The position numbers and the translations under genes are program-made. Below are positions 1-7,992 of a DNA stretch of 35,887 nucleotides, one piece after another. The notes beneath the pieces are model-generated. The model saw only the letters and a program-made list of their open reading frames with translations, did no database searches and was not told the DNA's origin. How positions within the stretch are numbered: position 1 is the stretch's first letter; every line of letters starts with the position of its first letter. The stretch is from Limisphaerales bacterium (GTDB taxonomy: Bacteria; Verrucomicrobiota; Verrucomicrobiia; Limisphaerales; UBA11358): the NCBI GenBank assembly GCA_003134375.1, contig PLAY01000066.1, positions 1 through 35,887 of the forward strand, in the 5' to 3' direction.

Positions 1-534
1 GAACTCAGAAACGGCGGGAAATCCTTCAGATTGTCGCAATGTTTCCGTCGTTGAATTTTGAATTATGTTAAAAGCTGCTGTTTCTTTGCCAGTTGAAAGC
101 GTTAATTGTTCGCCATCACGCTTCCAAATTCCAATCGTGCCTGTTCCAACCAATCCAGGCGCACCGGGCGGACGATGTAATTCTAAGCGAATAGTAAAAA
201 TGTCGCGCCGGAATAAACGTAAATGAACAGTTTTCATCCCGGCTTGACCCAAATATTCATAAAGCAGATTGAAACGACTGGTATTCCAGATTTCGCGAAC
301 GAGTTGTGGAGACGCCAGCAGAAATGCAAGCGTTCCATAATCAAGAATCAATGCGCTCCATGCATAAATACGAGTGGCAGGAATCATTAACATTCCGGCT
401 GCAAGAAATGCTGCACCAAAAAATGGCACAGCGGAATGAAAACGTTTGGTGCGATAGCTCCAATAAACACTCCACCAATTGGCGAACGATAAAAGTCCGC
501 CGAGCGAAATCAGAATTATCGCAATTGAAAACAT
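1..534 (-). CDS. Partial membrane protein of unknown function (C-terminus outside window)
   Basis: An uninterrupted reading frame of 178 codons runs from an ATG at 534 to the window edge without a stop. The N-terminus is hydrophobic (MFSIAIILISLGGLLSFANW), and a second hydrophobic block follows around residues 39-75, giving about two to three membrane segments. The rest is a soluble region rich in beta-forming residues. The start lies 12 nt after the stop of the threonine-synthase-like gene on the same strand, so it is probably cotranscribed with it and under the same SAM riboswitch. Base composition is clearly more AT-rich than thrC or smc, with many TTT, ATT and GAA codons, which may point to transfer. 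I do not recognise the family. The frame is convincing because it stays open to the edge and has a sensible membrane N-terminus. Confidence 0.7.
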   Translation of the reverse strand, partial: MFSIAIILISLGGLLSFANWWSVYWSYRTKRFHSAVPFFGAAFLAAGMLMIPATRIYAWSALILDYGTLAFLLASPQLVREIWNTSRFNLLYEYLGQAGMKTVHLRLFRRDIFTIRLELHRPPGAPGLVGTGTIGIWKRDGEQLTLSTGKETAAFNIIQNSTTETLRQSEGFPAVSEF

Positions 535-546
535 TTCACTTACTTT

Positions 547-1803
547 CTACACATTCACCTTTTCTTCATGCGCCAGCAGGGCCTCGAACTCGCGCAGGCT
601 CGGCTTGATTTCGCGCGGTTTGCCCACGTGGCCGGCCACGGCGTCGAGCGTCTTCAAGCCGTTGCCGGTGACGCAAAGCACGGCGGAATCATTCCGCGGA
701 ATTTTGCCCGACGCAATGAGTTTCTGCGCCACGCCCACGGTCACGCCGCCTGCCGTCTCGGCAAAAATGCCTTCCGTCTCCGCCAGCAGCTTGATGGCGT
801 CGCGGATTTCATCGTCGGTCACGTCGTCCGCCGCCGCGCCGGTGTCTTTCATCACCTTGAGCGCGTAGAAACCATCCGCCGGCGTGCCGATGGCCAGTGA
901 CTTGGCAATCGTGTCGGGCTTGACCGGTCGGAAAAAGTCCAAGCCCGCCTTTTGTGCGGTGGAAATGGGCGAGCAACCGGTCGCCTGCGCGCCGTGAATG
1001 GACGTCTCGCTTTCTGAGACGAGGCCGAGCTTCACGAATTCCTGGTAGCCTTTCTGGATTTTTGTCAGCAACGAGCCGGACGCCATCGGCACGACCGTGT
1101 GCCGCGGCAGGCGCCACCCGAGTTGCTCGGCAATTTCATACGCCATGCTCTTGGAGCCTTCGGCGTAATACGGCCGCATGTTCACGTTCACGAATGCCCA
1201 GCCGAACTTGCCCGCGATCTCGGCGCACAAACGGTTCACCTCGTCGTAATGGCCCTTGATGCCGATGACGTTCGCGCCATAGACAAGCGAGTTGATGATC
1301 TTGCCCTGTTCCAAATCCGACGGAATGAACACGTAGGCTTTCAATCCGGCGGACGCGGCGTTGGCGGCGACGGAATTGGCCAGGTTGCCGGTCGAGGCGC
1401 AGGCAACGGTGTCGAAGCCCAGTTCGCGCGCCCGGCTCAACGCCACGCTTACGACGCGGTCCTTGAATGACAGGGTGGGGTAGTTGACCGTGTCGTTCTT
1501 GATCCACAATTCGCGAATCCCGAGTTTCTTGGCGAGCCGGTCCGCTTTCACGAGCGGCGTGAAGCCGACCTGCAAACCGACCGTCGGGTCATTCGCCACT
1601 GGCAGCAGTTCGCGGTAACGCCACATGGAGTGTGGGCGCGATTGAATCGCCGTCCGGGTGAGCGATTTTTTGATGCGGTCATAATCATAAACCACTTCGA
1701 GCGGGCCGAAGTCGAACTCGCACACGTGCGTGGCCGTGAGCGGATATTCCCGCCCGCACTCGCGGCACTTTAGCGCCTTCATGAAACCGTGATGTTCACT
1801 CAT
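547..1803 (-). CDS. thrC: Threonine-synthase-like PLP enzyme (ThrC family)
   Basis: This is a fold-type II PLP enzyme of the threonine synthase family, which converts O-phospho-L-homoserine to L-threonine in the cytoplasm. From the ATG at 1803 it has 418 residues. The N-terminus has a cysteine cluster (C13, C16, C28) followed by the FGPLEVVYDYD motif seen in many ThrC proteins. The PLP lysine is K114 in NYPTLSFKDR. An ASTGNLANSVAA segment matches the phosphate/PLP-binding loop, and VTGNGLKTLD near the C-terminus is typical of ThrC. The frame is open to an ATG at 1920, but those 39 residues come from palindromic repeat DNA (1818-1869 and part of 1881-1946), so 1803 or the ATG at 1782 is more likely. 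No strong ribosome binding site is seen. The gene is preceded by a SAM-I riboswitch, so a paralogue with a role in sulfur amino acid metabolism is an alternative. Confidence 0.9.
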   Translation of the reverse strand: MSEHHGFMKALKCRECGREYPLTATHVCEFDFGPLEVVYDYDRIKKSLTRTAIQSRPHSMWRYRELLPVANDPTVGLQVGFTPLVKADRLAKKLGIRELWIKNDTVNYPTLSFKDRVVSVALSRARELGFDTVACASTGNLANSVAANAASAGLKAYVFIPSDLEQGKIINSLVYGANVIGIKGHYDEVNRLCAEIAGKFGWAFVNVNMRPYYAEGSKSMAYEIAEQLGWRLPRHTVVPMASGSLLTKIQKGYQEFVKLGLVSESETSIHGAQATGCSPISTAQKAGLDFFRPVKPDTIAKSLAIGTPADGFYALKVMKDTGAAADDVTDDEIRDAIKLLAETEGIFAETAGGVTVGVAQKLIASGKIPRNDSAVLCVTGNGLKTLDAVAGHVGKPREIKPSLREFEALLAHEEKVNV

Positions 1804-1817
1804 AAAATATTTCAGTT

Positions 1818-1869
1818 GGTAGGGTCGGCGCGCTGCGCCGACCGGACGCCGCAGCGCGGCGTCCCTACC
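1818..1869. repeat. GGTAGGG...CCCTACC palindromic element, copy A
   Basis: A 52-bp element with terminal inverted repeat GGTAGGG/CCCTACC and two internal hairpins (TCGGCGC/GCGCCGA and GACGCCG/CGGCGTC). It lies 15 bp upstream of the thrC start, between the riboswitch terminator and the gene. Copies with the same ends occur at 1881-1946 and 12088-12178. Confidence 0.75.
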
Positions 1870-1880
1870 TTTTTGTTTTT

Positions 1881-1946
1881 GGTAGGGCGGCGTTGCTGCG
1901 CCGCCCAAATATTTCCGCAACGGTCGAGCGGCAGCTCGGCCCTACC
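1881..1946. repeat. GGTAGGG...CCCTACC palindromic element, copy B
   Basis: A 66-bp element with the same GGTAGGG/CCCTACC ends as its neighbour 11 bp away. Inside are a GGCGGCG/CGCCGCC hairpin and a CGAGC/GCTCG hairpin. It is in the thrC leader, downstream of the riboswitch terminator. Confidence 0.7.
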
Positions 1947-1965
1947 GATATTGTTCAGGGCAAAC

Positions 1966-1996
1966 AAAAAGCCCCAACTCATGACGAGAAGGGGCT
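1966..1996 (-). terminator. Intrinsic terminator, expression platform of the SAM riboswitch
   Basis: On the minus strand, AGCCCC (1996-1991) pairs with GGGGCT (1975-1970), an inner CTC/GAG extends the stem, and a T run follows directly. The 5' side of the stem contains CTTCTC, which can pair with GAGAAG at the 3' side of riboswitch P1 (about 2017-2022). That gives the mutually exclusive antiterminator expected of an S-box: SAM bound, P1 forms, terminator forms, thrC off. Confidence 0.88.
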
Positions 1997-2014
1997 GCAA
2001 AAAATTCGTGCGCT

Positions 2015-2130
2015 CTTCTCATTTTCCCCCGACACCCGTCGGGGCTGGATTTGGCACCTGGCGTTGAATTTGCATTCAACCGGTTGCCGTGGCGTCATCG
2101 GGCCAGTCCCTCAGCCACTCTGCATGAGAC
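2015..2130 (-). promoter_or_regulatory. SAM-I (S-box) riboswitch aptamer upstream of thrC
   Basis: The minus strand carries the SAM-I core in order. P1 is TCTCAT (2129-2124) with ATGAGA (2022-2017). GAGGGACTGGCCC (2112-2100) is followed by GATGACGCC and GGCAACC (2088-2082). P3 is GTTGAAT/ATTCAAC with a GCAA loop, then GGTGCCAAATCC (2058-2047), then P4, CCCCGAC/GTCGGGG. These are the conserved core residues of the family, not just a similar shape. An intrinsic terminator with antiterminator potential follows at 1966-1996. The aptamer senses S-adenosylmethionine; the class usually shuts transcription off at high SAM. Confidence 0.95.
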
Positions 2131-2163
2131 CGTTGCATCAACGGATGTGGATAAGCTGATTCA

Positions 2164-2193
2164 ATGATAAAATTCTGTCAACTTATTTTTCAA
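2164..2193 (-). promoter_or_regulatory. Probable promoter of the riboswitch-thrC transcript
   Basis: On the minus strand TTGAAA (2193-2188) is followed after 18 nt by TATCAT (2169-2164). This would start transcription near 2157, about 27 nt before the aptamer. A perfect TTGACA at 2181-2176 lies within the spacer and could serve an alternative start with a weaker -10. Confidence 0.55.
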
Positions 2194-2206
2194 TGCAGAA
2201 AATCAG

Positions 2207-2235
2207 TTGACGGAATCACCTTCCAGTCGTATAAG
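2207..2235 (+). promoter_or_regulatory. Sigma70-type promoter for smc
   Basis: TTGACG (2207-2212), a 17-nt spacer and TATAAG (2230-2235) form a near-consensus promoter reading towards smc. The leader would be about 160 nt. It contains an inverted repeat TGGCACAA (2276-2283)/TTGTGCCA (2311-2318) without a T run; its role is unknown. Apart from this and the thrC control region, I see no gene in 1947-2400. Confidence 0.7.
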
Positions 2236-2400
2236 AACACTGTAGTTCGATAAAAAGTTTGAAGTAGTAGTTTAGTGGCACAAAGCAAATCTAGGTTCCT
2301 CACCAATTAGTTGTGCCACAAGAGCGGTTGTGTGCTTTATATTGTGGTTTTTTCTTTACTTTAACCGGCAATTTTGGTTGCCTGAACGCAATTCAAGATC

Positions 2401-5400
2401 ATGTATCTCAAGAATCTTACGGTTTTTGGCTTCAAGTCCTTCGCGGACAAAACCGCGTTGAATTTCCAACCCGGCGTCACCGCCATCGTCGGCCCCAACG
2501 GCTGTGGCAAATCCAATGTTTCCGACGCCATCCGCTGGGTGCTCGGCGAGCAGTCGGCCAAGGCCTTGCGCGGCGGCGAAATGGCCGATGTGATTTTCAC
2601 CGGCACCGACGGGCGCAAACCGATGGGCATGGCCGAGGTATCGCTGACGCTGGGCGACATGGACGAGGACCACCTGCGCGCGGCGGGGGTTGAGATGTCT
2701 TACAATGAAGTCACCATCACCCGCCGGATTTTCCGCGACGGCAACAGCGAGTATTTCATCAACCGCACCTCATGCCGGCTCAAGGACATCCAGCAACTGT
2801 TCATGGGCACGGGCATGGGCCGCACGAGTTACAGCATCCTGGCCCAGGGCCACATCACCCAGATCCTTTCCAGCAAACCCGAAGATCGCCGGATGATTTT
2901 CGAGGAAGCCGCCGGCATCACGAAATACAAGAGCCAGAAAAAGGAATCGCTCCGCAAACTGGAATACACCGAACAGAACCTGTTGCGCATTGCCGATCTC
3001 ATCCGCGAAGTGAAGCGGCAGATCGGGTCGCTCCAGCGCCAGGCCGGCAAGGCGCGCCGTTACAAACAAATTTCCCAGGAACTCCAGCACCTCGACACGC
3101 AGTTCGCGCGGCATCAATTCGACGTGTTGCAGGCCGAGATCGCCGAAAAACAGGCCGCCGCCGAAAAACTGCGCGGCGAGATTGAAACCGGCTCCGCCGA
3201 CGTTTTGCGTTGCGAAGATGAGATCAAGCAACTGCGCGAACGGCTTTCGGAACTGGAACACGAAGTGGCCGCCCAGCAGCAGCGCAGCTTGGAATTAAAG
3301 GGCGAAACCGACCGGCACGAAAGCCGGATCCAATTCAACGAGGAACGCCTGCGCGAACTCGCGTCGCAAAACACCAAGGCGCTGGCGGACATCACGCAGG
3401 CCGAGGAACGCTGCCACGCCGCGTCCAGTGAATTGAAGGTGGTGGTGGAGCGGTTGACCGCTTCGGAAAATGCGCTTCTGCAACATCGCCTGACGCTGGA
3501 GCAAAAACAGTGGGTGTTGAACGCGGTTGAGGAAGACTTGCGCCAGCGGCAGGAAGCGTTGCGCCAGGCGCAGTCCGAGGCCTTCGCCGCGGCGCAGGAT
3601 TTGTCGCGCATCCGCAACGAAATCACCGCGCTCGATCTGCAAAAGCAGGGCAACAGCATCCGGCTCGAAAAGCTTTCCGCCGAAAAACTGCAACTGGAGG
3701 AGGAACGCACCCGGCTGGAGGCGCGCCTGCACGAATTCACCGCGAGCGTCGAGGTTGAGAAACTGAACGCGCAGACCAAGCGCGGCTCGGTCGAGCAGCG
3801 GCAAAACCGGTTGCGCGAACTCCAGGTGGAATTGCAGGCATCGTCCGCTGAGCAGGACCAATTTTTACAGGCGCAGGCCGAGAAACGTTCGCGCCTGAAC
3901 GTGCTTGAGCAACTCGAAGGGTCGCACGAAGGTTTCAGCGCGGGCACCCAGGCCGCCCTGCGCCAGTCGCGCACGGTCATCGGCTCATTGGCCGACCGCA
4001 TCCGCGTTCCTGACCAGTACGTCGTCGCTGTCGAAAACGCGCTCGGACATCACCTGCAACTGGTCCTGACCGAGCAGCCGGAATCCGCGCAAGAAATTCT
4101 CGCCGACCTCACCGCGAACAAAGCCGGTCGCGCCAGCGTTGCCGCGCTTTCCCTCGAATACACCAACGACAAGCAATTGTTTTTTGAGGGCGAAATGGCC
4201 CCGGGCAGCGGTTTGGATGCGATTCAAAACGGGCTGCAAAACGGGCAAGTCATTCATGCCTTGGCAGTGGTCCAGGGCGAGCCGTCGGTGGAAAAACTCC
4301 TGAAGGCGTTGCTGGGCCGCACGTTCATTGCGTCCGACCTTGCTACTGCCACGGCCCAGATCCAGAACGGCCACGCGGGCTGCGATTTTGTCACGTTGAC
4401 CGGTGATTTGCTCAGCCGGCACGGCATTTACACCGGCGGTTATCTGAACGGCAACGGCAATCCCAAGGGGCCGGCCTCGATTCTCGGACGCAAAAACCAG
4501 ATCTCCGAACTGCACGGGGAGCTGACGGAAGTCCAGCTCCGCGTTGCTGACATGAGCCGCAAACGCGGCGCGCTGTTGGGCGAACAAACGGAATTGCAGG
4601 CCAGCTTGCAACAGGCGCAGACGGAGTTGCGCGAGCAGGAAGTCGCCATCGCCACGCGCGAGGGCGAATTCAACGCCTTGCAAAATTCCAACCGGCTGCT
4701 GCATCAGAAAATCGAGACGGTGATTTTTGAAATCCAAAGCCTTGCCGCGCAGGAACTGGAGGGTTCGCAAAAACGCAGTGCGCTGGCAGCCCGGTTAGAT
4801 GAACTGGAAGCCACCGAACGCGCCGGACAGAAAAAGGTCGCCGCGCTCACGTCTGAACTGGAAAATCTGCGCCAGCAGCGCGATGCCGCCCATGCCGCGC
4901 TCACCGAGAGCAAGGTCGCCCTCGCGTCAGAGGAACAGATGCTGGCGTCGTTCCGGCAGCAGCAGCAATCGCTGGAACAACGCATCCGCGAGCTGACCCA
5001 GATGCTCGAGCAGCGTCGCAATGAAATATCATCCTTTATTGGCCGCAAAGAGCAGGCGGAGTCGGAAATTCAGGATTCACGGTCGCAAATCGGGCGTTTG
5101 CAGCACGAGCGCGAGCAGGTGAACGCGCAAACCGCCGAAATGCTGGCACGGAAACAATCGCAGGAAGGCGACGTGACCGCGCGTGAGGACAATTTGCGCG
5201 GACAACGCAGCCGGCTGACCCAGTTGCAGGAGCAGCGCGGCGCCCTGGACGTGGAACTGGCGCAGAAAAACATGTCCGTCCAGAACCTGCGCGAACGGAT
5301 CCAGCAGAAATATCACGTCAACCTCGACGAAGTGCGCAGCGAGTGCATCACCATCACGTTCGCCGACGAAGGTCCGGCCAAGGTGCATGTGATGACGCCG

Positions 5401-6144
5401 GAAGAAATGGCCGCCGCGGGCGCGGCCACGGATTGGAACGCCGTTGCGCAGCAGATTGAAGCCTTGCAGAAACGGCTCGACGAAATCGGCCCGGTGAATC
5501 TTGTGGCCATCGAGGAATACGAGGAAACCGAGCAGCGTTATCAATTTCTGACGAAGCAGAACGACGATTTGGTTCAGGCCCGGGTGCAACTGCTTGAAGT
5601 CATCAACCGCATCAACGTGCAGACGCGGCAGATGTTCACCGAAACGTTTGAAAAAATCCGCGAGAATTTCCGCACGATGTTCACCGAGGTCTTCGGCGGC
5701 GGCAAGGCGGACCTGATTTTATCGGATCAAAACGACGTGCTGGAAAGCGGCATTGAAATCATGGCGCGGCCCCCGGGCAAACAACTGCAAAGCATCTCGC
5801 TGCTGTCCGGCGGGGAGCAGACCATGACCGCCGTGGCGCTGTTGTTCTCGATTTACCAGGTCAAGCCCAGTCCGTTCTGCGTGCTGGACGAGCTGGACGC
5901 GCCGCTCGACGAATCGAACATCAACCGATTCGTCCGGGTGTTGCAGCGGTTCATCACCAACTCGCAATTCATCGTCATCACCCACAACAAGCGCACCATC
6001 GGCATGGCCGACGTGCTGTACGGCGTGACGATGGAAGAACGCGGCGTGAGCAAGATCGTCAGCGTGAAATTCCACAAGACCGGCGAAACCGCGACATCGG
6101 TGGAAACCACCGTCCCCGCCGCCGAAATGGCGCTGGCGAAGTAG
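2401..6144 (+). CDS. smc: Chromosome segregation ATPase SMC
   Basis: The SMC protein (1,247 residues, usual family length) forms the ATP-driven dimer that, with ScpA/ScpB, compacts and helps segregate the chromosome. The N-terminal head has Walker A GPNGCGKS at residues 31-38. Long coiled coils run about 165-495 and 690-1020, rich in Glu, Gln, Arg and Leu heptads. The hinge lies between, about 505-680 (SHEGFSAGTQ, then GSLADRIRVPDQYVVAVENA). The C-terminal head has the signature SGGEQ (1136-1140) and Walker B CVLDELDAP (D1163, E1164). The ATG at 2401 gives the canonical start MYLKNLTVFGFKSFADKT; the ribosome binding site is weak. It is a single-gene unit with its own promoter. No scpA or scpB lies nearby. 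Confidence 0.98.
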   Translation: MYLKNLTVFGFKSFADKTALNFQPGVTAIVGPNGCGKSNVSDAIRWVLGEQSAKALRGGEMADVIFTGTDGRKPMGMAEVSLTLGDMDEDHLRAAGVEMSYNEVTITRRIFRDGNSEYFINRTSCRLKDIQQLFMGTGMGRTSYSILAQGHITQILSSKPEDRRMIFEEAAGITKYKSQKKESLRKLEYTEQNLLRIADLIREVKRQIGSLQRQAGKARRYKQISQELQHLDTQFARHQFDVLQAEIAEKQAAAEKLRGEIETGSADVLRCEDEIKQLRERLSELEHEVAAQQQRSLELKGETDRHESRIQFNEERLRELASQNTKALADITQAEERCHAASSELKVVVERLTASENALLQHRLTLEQKQWVLNAVEEDLRQRQEALRQAQSEAFAAAQDLSRIRNEITALDLQKQGNSIRLEKLSAEKLQLEEERTRLEARLHEFTASVEVEKLNAQTKRGSVEQRQNRLRELQVELQASSAEQDQFLQAQAEKRSRLNVLEQLEGSHEGFSAGTQAALRQSRTVIGSLADRIRVPDQYVVAVENALGHHLQLVLTEQPESAQEILADLTANKAGRASVAALSLEYTNDKQLFFEGEMAPGSGLDAIQNGLQNGQVIHALAVVQGEPSVEKLLKALLGRTFIASDLATATAQIQNGHAGCDFVTLTGDLLSRHGIYTGGYLNGNGNPKGPASILGRKNQISELHGELTEVQLRVADMSRKRGALLGEQTELQASLQQAQTELREQEVAIATREGEFNALQNSNRLLHQKIETVIFEIQSLAAQELEGSQKRSALAARLDELEATERAGQKKVAALTSELENLRQQRDAAHAALTESKVALASEEQMLASFRQQQQSLEQRIRELTQMLEQRRNEISSFIGRKEQAESEIQDSRSQIGRLQHEREQVNAQTAEMLARKQSQEGDVTAREDNLRGQRSRLTQLQEQRGALDVELAQKNMSVQNLRERIQQKYHVNLDEVRSECITITFADEGPAKVHVMTPEEMAAAGAATDWNAVAQQIEALQKRLDEIGPVNLVAIEEYEETEQRYQFLTKQNDDLVQARVQLLEVINRINVQTRQMFTETFEKIRENFRTMFTEVFGGGKADLILSDQNDVLESGIEIMARPPGKQLQSISLLSGGEQTMTAVALLFSIYQVKPSPFCVLDELDAPLDESNINRFVRVLQRFITNSQFIVITHNKRTIGMADVLYGVTMEERGVSKIVSVKFHKTGETATSVETTVPAAEMALAK

Positions 6145-6158
6145 GTTTTTAACACTTC

Positions 6159-6213
6159 AACGCAGAGACGCCGAGGTCGCAGAGAGCTGCGGAGCCTTTT
6201 TCTTTAACCACGA
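6159..6213 (+). repeat. CGCAGAGACGCCGAG-type dispersed repeat, copy 1 (possible weak terminator)
   Basis: The block starts AACGCAGAGACGCCGAG, has a small hairpin CGCAG-AGAG-CTGCG (6178-6191), a T-rich run (6196-6205) and ends in TTAACCACG. A related copy sits at 34506-34560. Both lie just downstream of a plus-strand stop codon in the same orientation, so it may serve as a 3' end. Confidence 0.6.
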
Positions 6214-6249
6214 ATATACTTACAACGCCAGTTCCGGCGCGTCGAGAGA

Positions 6250-7014
6250 TTGAACCGGTTAGATGTGCAAAATCGCCACGCCGGAATCCTGCCCAGTCCC
6301 GCACAGCAGGTGCGGGCGGCCACGCCGGCCTCGATGGTGTTTTTCAACCGCGGCGATCACTTTGAGGCGGTGGAACTGCCGTATGAAGCGCAGATCGCGC
6401 CGGCGTTCGCCGTGAACGTGGGGGATTTTGACGGTGATGGGAATGAGGATATTTTCCTCAGCCAGAATTTTTTTGCGATGGCGCCGCTTGCGGTTGTAAA
6501 CAAGTTCCGGCTCACCCAGTCGGGCGGCCGGCTGGATGCCGGGCGTGGTTTGTGGCTGCGGGGGACGGGCGGCGGCAAGCTCGAGGCGGTTCCGGGCCAG
6601 AAATCCGGCATCCCGGTCTATGGCGAGCAGCGCAGAGCGGCGCTGTGTGATTTTGACGGGGACGGGCGGGTGGATCTGGCGGTCAGCCCGAACGGAGCGG
6701 AGACGAAGCTGTACCAGAATGTGCTGGGCAAACCCGGCTTGCGGGTGCGGCTGAACGGATCGCCGGGCAATCCGGACGGGATGGGTTCAACACTGCGGCT
6801 GGTGTTTGGGGAGCGGATGGGAGCGGCGCGGGAGATTCACGGCGGTTCGGGTTACTGGTCGCAGGACAGCGTGGTACAGGTTATGGGTTGCCCGGAGCCT
6901 CCGACGCAGATTTGGGTGCGGTGGCCCGGCGGCAAGACCACGACCAGCCACGTTCCATCTGGAGCGCAGGAAATCACGGTGGATACCGACGGCAAGCTGA
7001 CATTGAATCGTTAA
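6250..7014 (+). pseudogene. 5'-truncated FG-GAP/ASPIC-UnbV protein relic
   Basis: The frame encodes only the C-terminal part of a CRTAC1-type exported protein. FG-GAP calcium-loop motifs are seen in VGDFDGDGNEDIFL and CDFDGDGRVDLAV. They are followed by an ASPIC/UnbV-like end with LRVRLNGSPGNPDGMGS, GGSGYWSQDS and IWVRWPGG. Full-length relatives are several hundred to over a thousand residues and carry a signal peptide; here there are at most 254 residues, no signal peptide, and the only early start is a TTG at 6250. An in-frame TAA lies at 6205-6207 inside the repeat just upstream. The natural reading is that a 5' deletion or rearrangement at the repeat left this fragment. The stop overlaps the stop of the convergent radical SAM gene. 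Expression of a short product cannot be excluded. Confidence 0.7.
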
Positions 7015-7979
7015 CCTGTCTTCAACGCGCAAGCGGGACAGTCAATCGCAGGCGGAATTCGTTGCGACAGGTTCATGGTGTGAATCCGTTGCTGCCGTTT
7101 TTCGAAACACGCCGGGCAGCGTGAAAACTGCTCCAAATCCCAGGTGTCGGCGAAGATTCTTCCGCCGCCGCGCACTTCCAAGGCGAGTTCCAGGGCTTTT
7201 TCCAGGGAGGCAAGCCGCGGCGGCGAGAATTCGCCGGTTTTCATCAGGCGTTCCAGCGCGCCGTTGCCGGGACGGGTGGGGATGAGCGAAACCACCGTCG
7301 CGCCACAGGACAACGCGAATACCACCGATTTCACCGCCCATTCCAATCCCTCCGACTCGTTCAGGAACGGCGGCTTCACAAGGACGAACGCGCGCACGGC
7401 GATTCCGTTCGCCCGCAAGAACGCGGCGGCCTGCGAGAAATGCGGCAGTTCAAATTGCTTGTTCAATCGGGGTAATACTTTCGGATGCACGGTTTCAAGC
7501 CCCATCGCCACTTCCAGCGAACTGGAAAGCAAATCGCGAAGGCGCAACGCCTTTTCCCCCACCAGACGCGGATGCGATTCAACCACAACGTGCTTGGTGA
7601 ATGCGACCGTGCGGGCGATGGCCGGATAATCCGCCGGCGGAATGGCTGCGGGATCGAAAAAGCTGCCGCTGTTGTAGAGCTTCATTTGTTCGGGCCGCGA
7701 ACCGAGTTGCGACAGCGCATAATCAATCTGCCGCGGGATGGCGCCGGGCGGAACGGTTTGTGTCGTTGTGTTTTTCCACAGGTCGCACATCAGGCAGCGC
7801 CACGGGCATTCCTTGTTCGTCAGCAGAATCGTGGCGGAGCTTGCGACCTGCCCGGAAGCGGCCCGTTCCTCCTCCAGAAAAAATCCGTGCGGCTTGAAGG
7901 GATCAAGCACCGCCGACCGGGGTGGCCGCTGCGCCGTGATCCACGTGGTCCGGTCTTGCGCTGGAAAAATCGAACCCAC
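7011..7979 (-). CDS. Radical SAM protein, possibly TIGR01210/Elp3-like, substrate unknown
   Basis: The cluster motif CX3CX2C is present as C58-PWR-C62-LM-C65, which binds the 4Fe-4S cluster that cleaves SAM. The downstream core includes MKLYNSGSFFD, VVVESHPR, AMGLETVHPKVLPRLNK and SLIPTRPGNGA. These recall radical SAM proteins of the Elp3/RaSEA (TIGR01210) type, but this is recognition by eye. Two more cysteines occur near the C-terminus in CPAC, with another at FSRCPACFEK, and could hold metal. The frame is open back to 8156, but that overlaps the upstream gene by 164 bp. The GTG at 7979, 13 nt after the upstream stop, gives 322 residues and is preferred, though no ribosome binding site is seen. 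It is almost certainly cotranscribed with the asparagine-synthetase-like gene. Confidence 0.85.
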   Translation of the reverse strand: MGSIFPAQDRTTWITAQRPPRSAVLDPFKPHGFFLEEERAASGQVASSATILLTNKECPWRCLMCDLWKNTTTQTVPPGAIPRQIDYALSQLGSRPEQMKLYNSGSFFDPAAIPPADYPAIARTVAFTKHVVVESHPRLVGEKALRLRDLLSSSLEVAMGLETVHPKVLPRLNKQFELPHFSQAAAFLRANGIAVRAFVLVKPPFLNESEGLEWAVKSVVFALSCGATVVSLIPTRPGNGALERLMKTGEFSPPRLASLEKALELALEVRGGGRIFADTWDLEQFSRCPACFEKRQQRIHTMNLSQRIPPAIDCPACALKTG

Positions 7980-7992
7980 ATGCTGCGGTGGT

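Noticed and set aside
1804..1920. Longer N-terminus of the threonine-synthase-like protein
   Set aside because: The extra 39 residues are encoded by palindromic repeat DNA and do not resemble ThrC; the family motif begins just after the ATG at 1803/1782.
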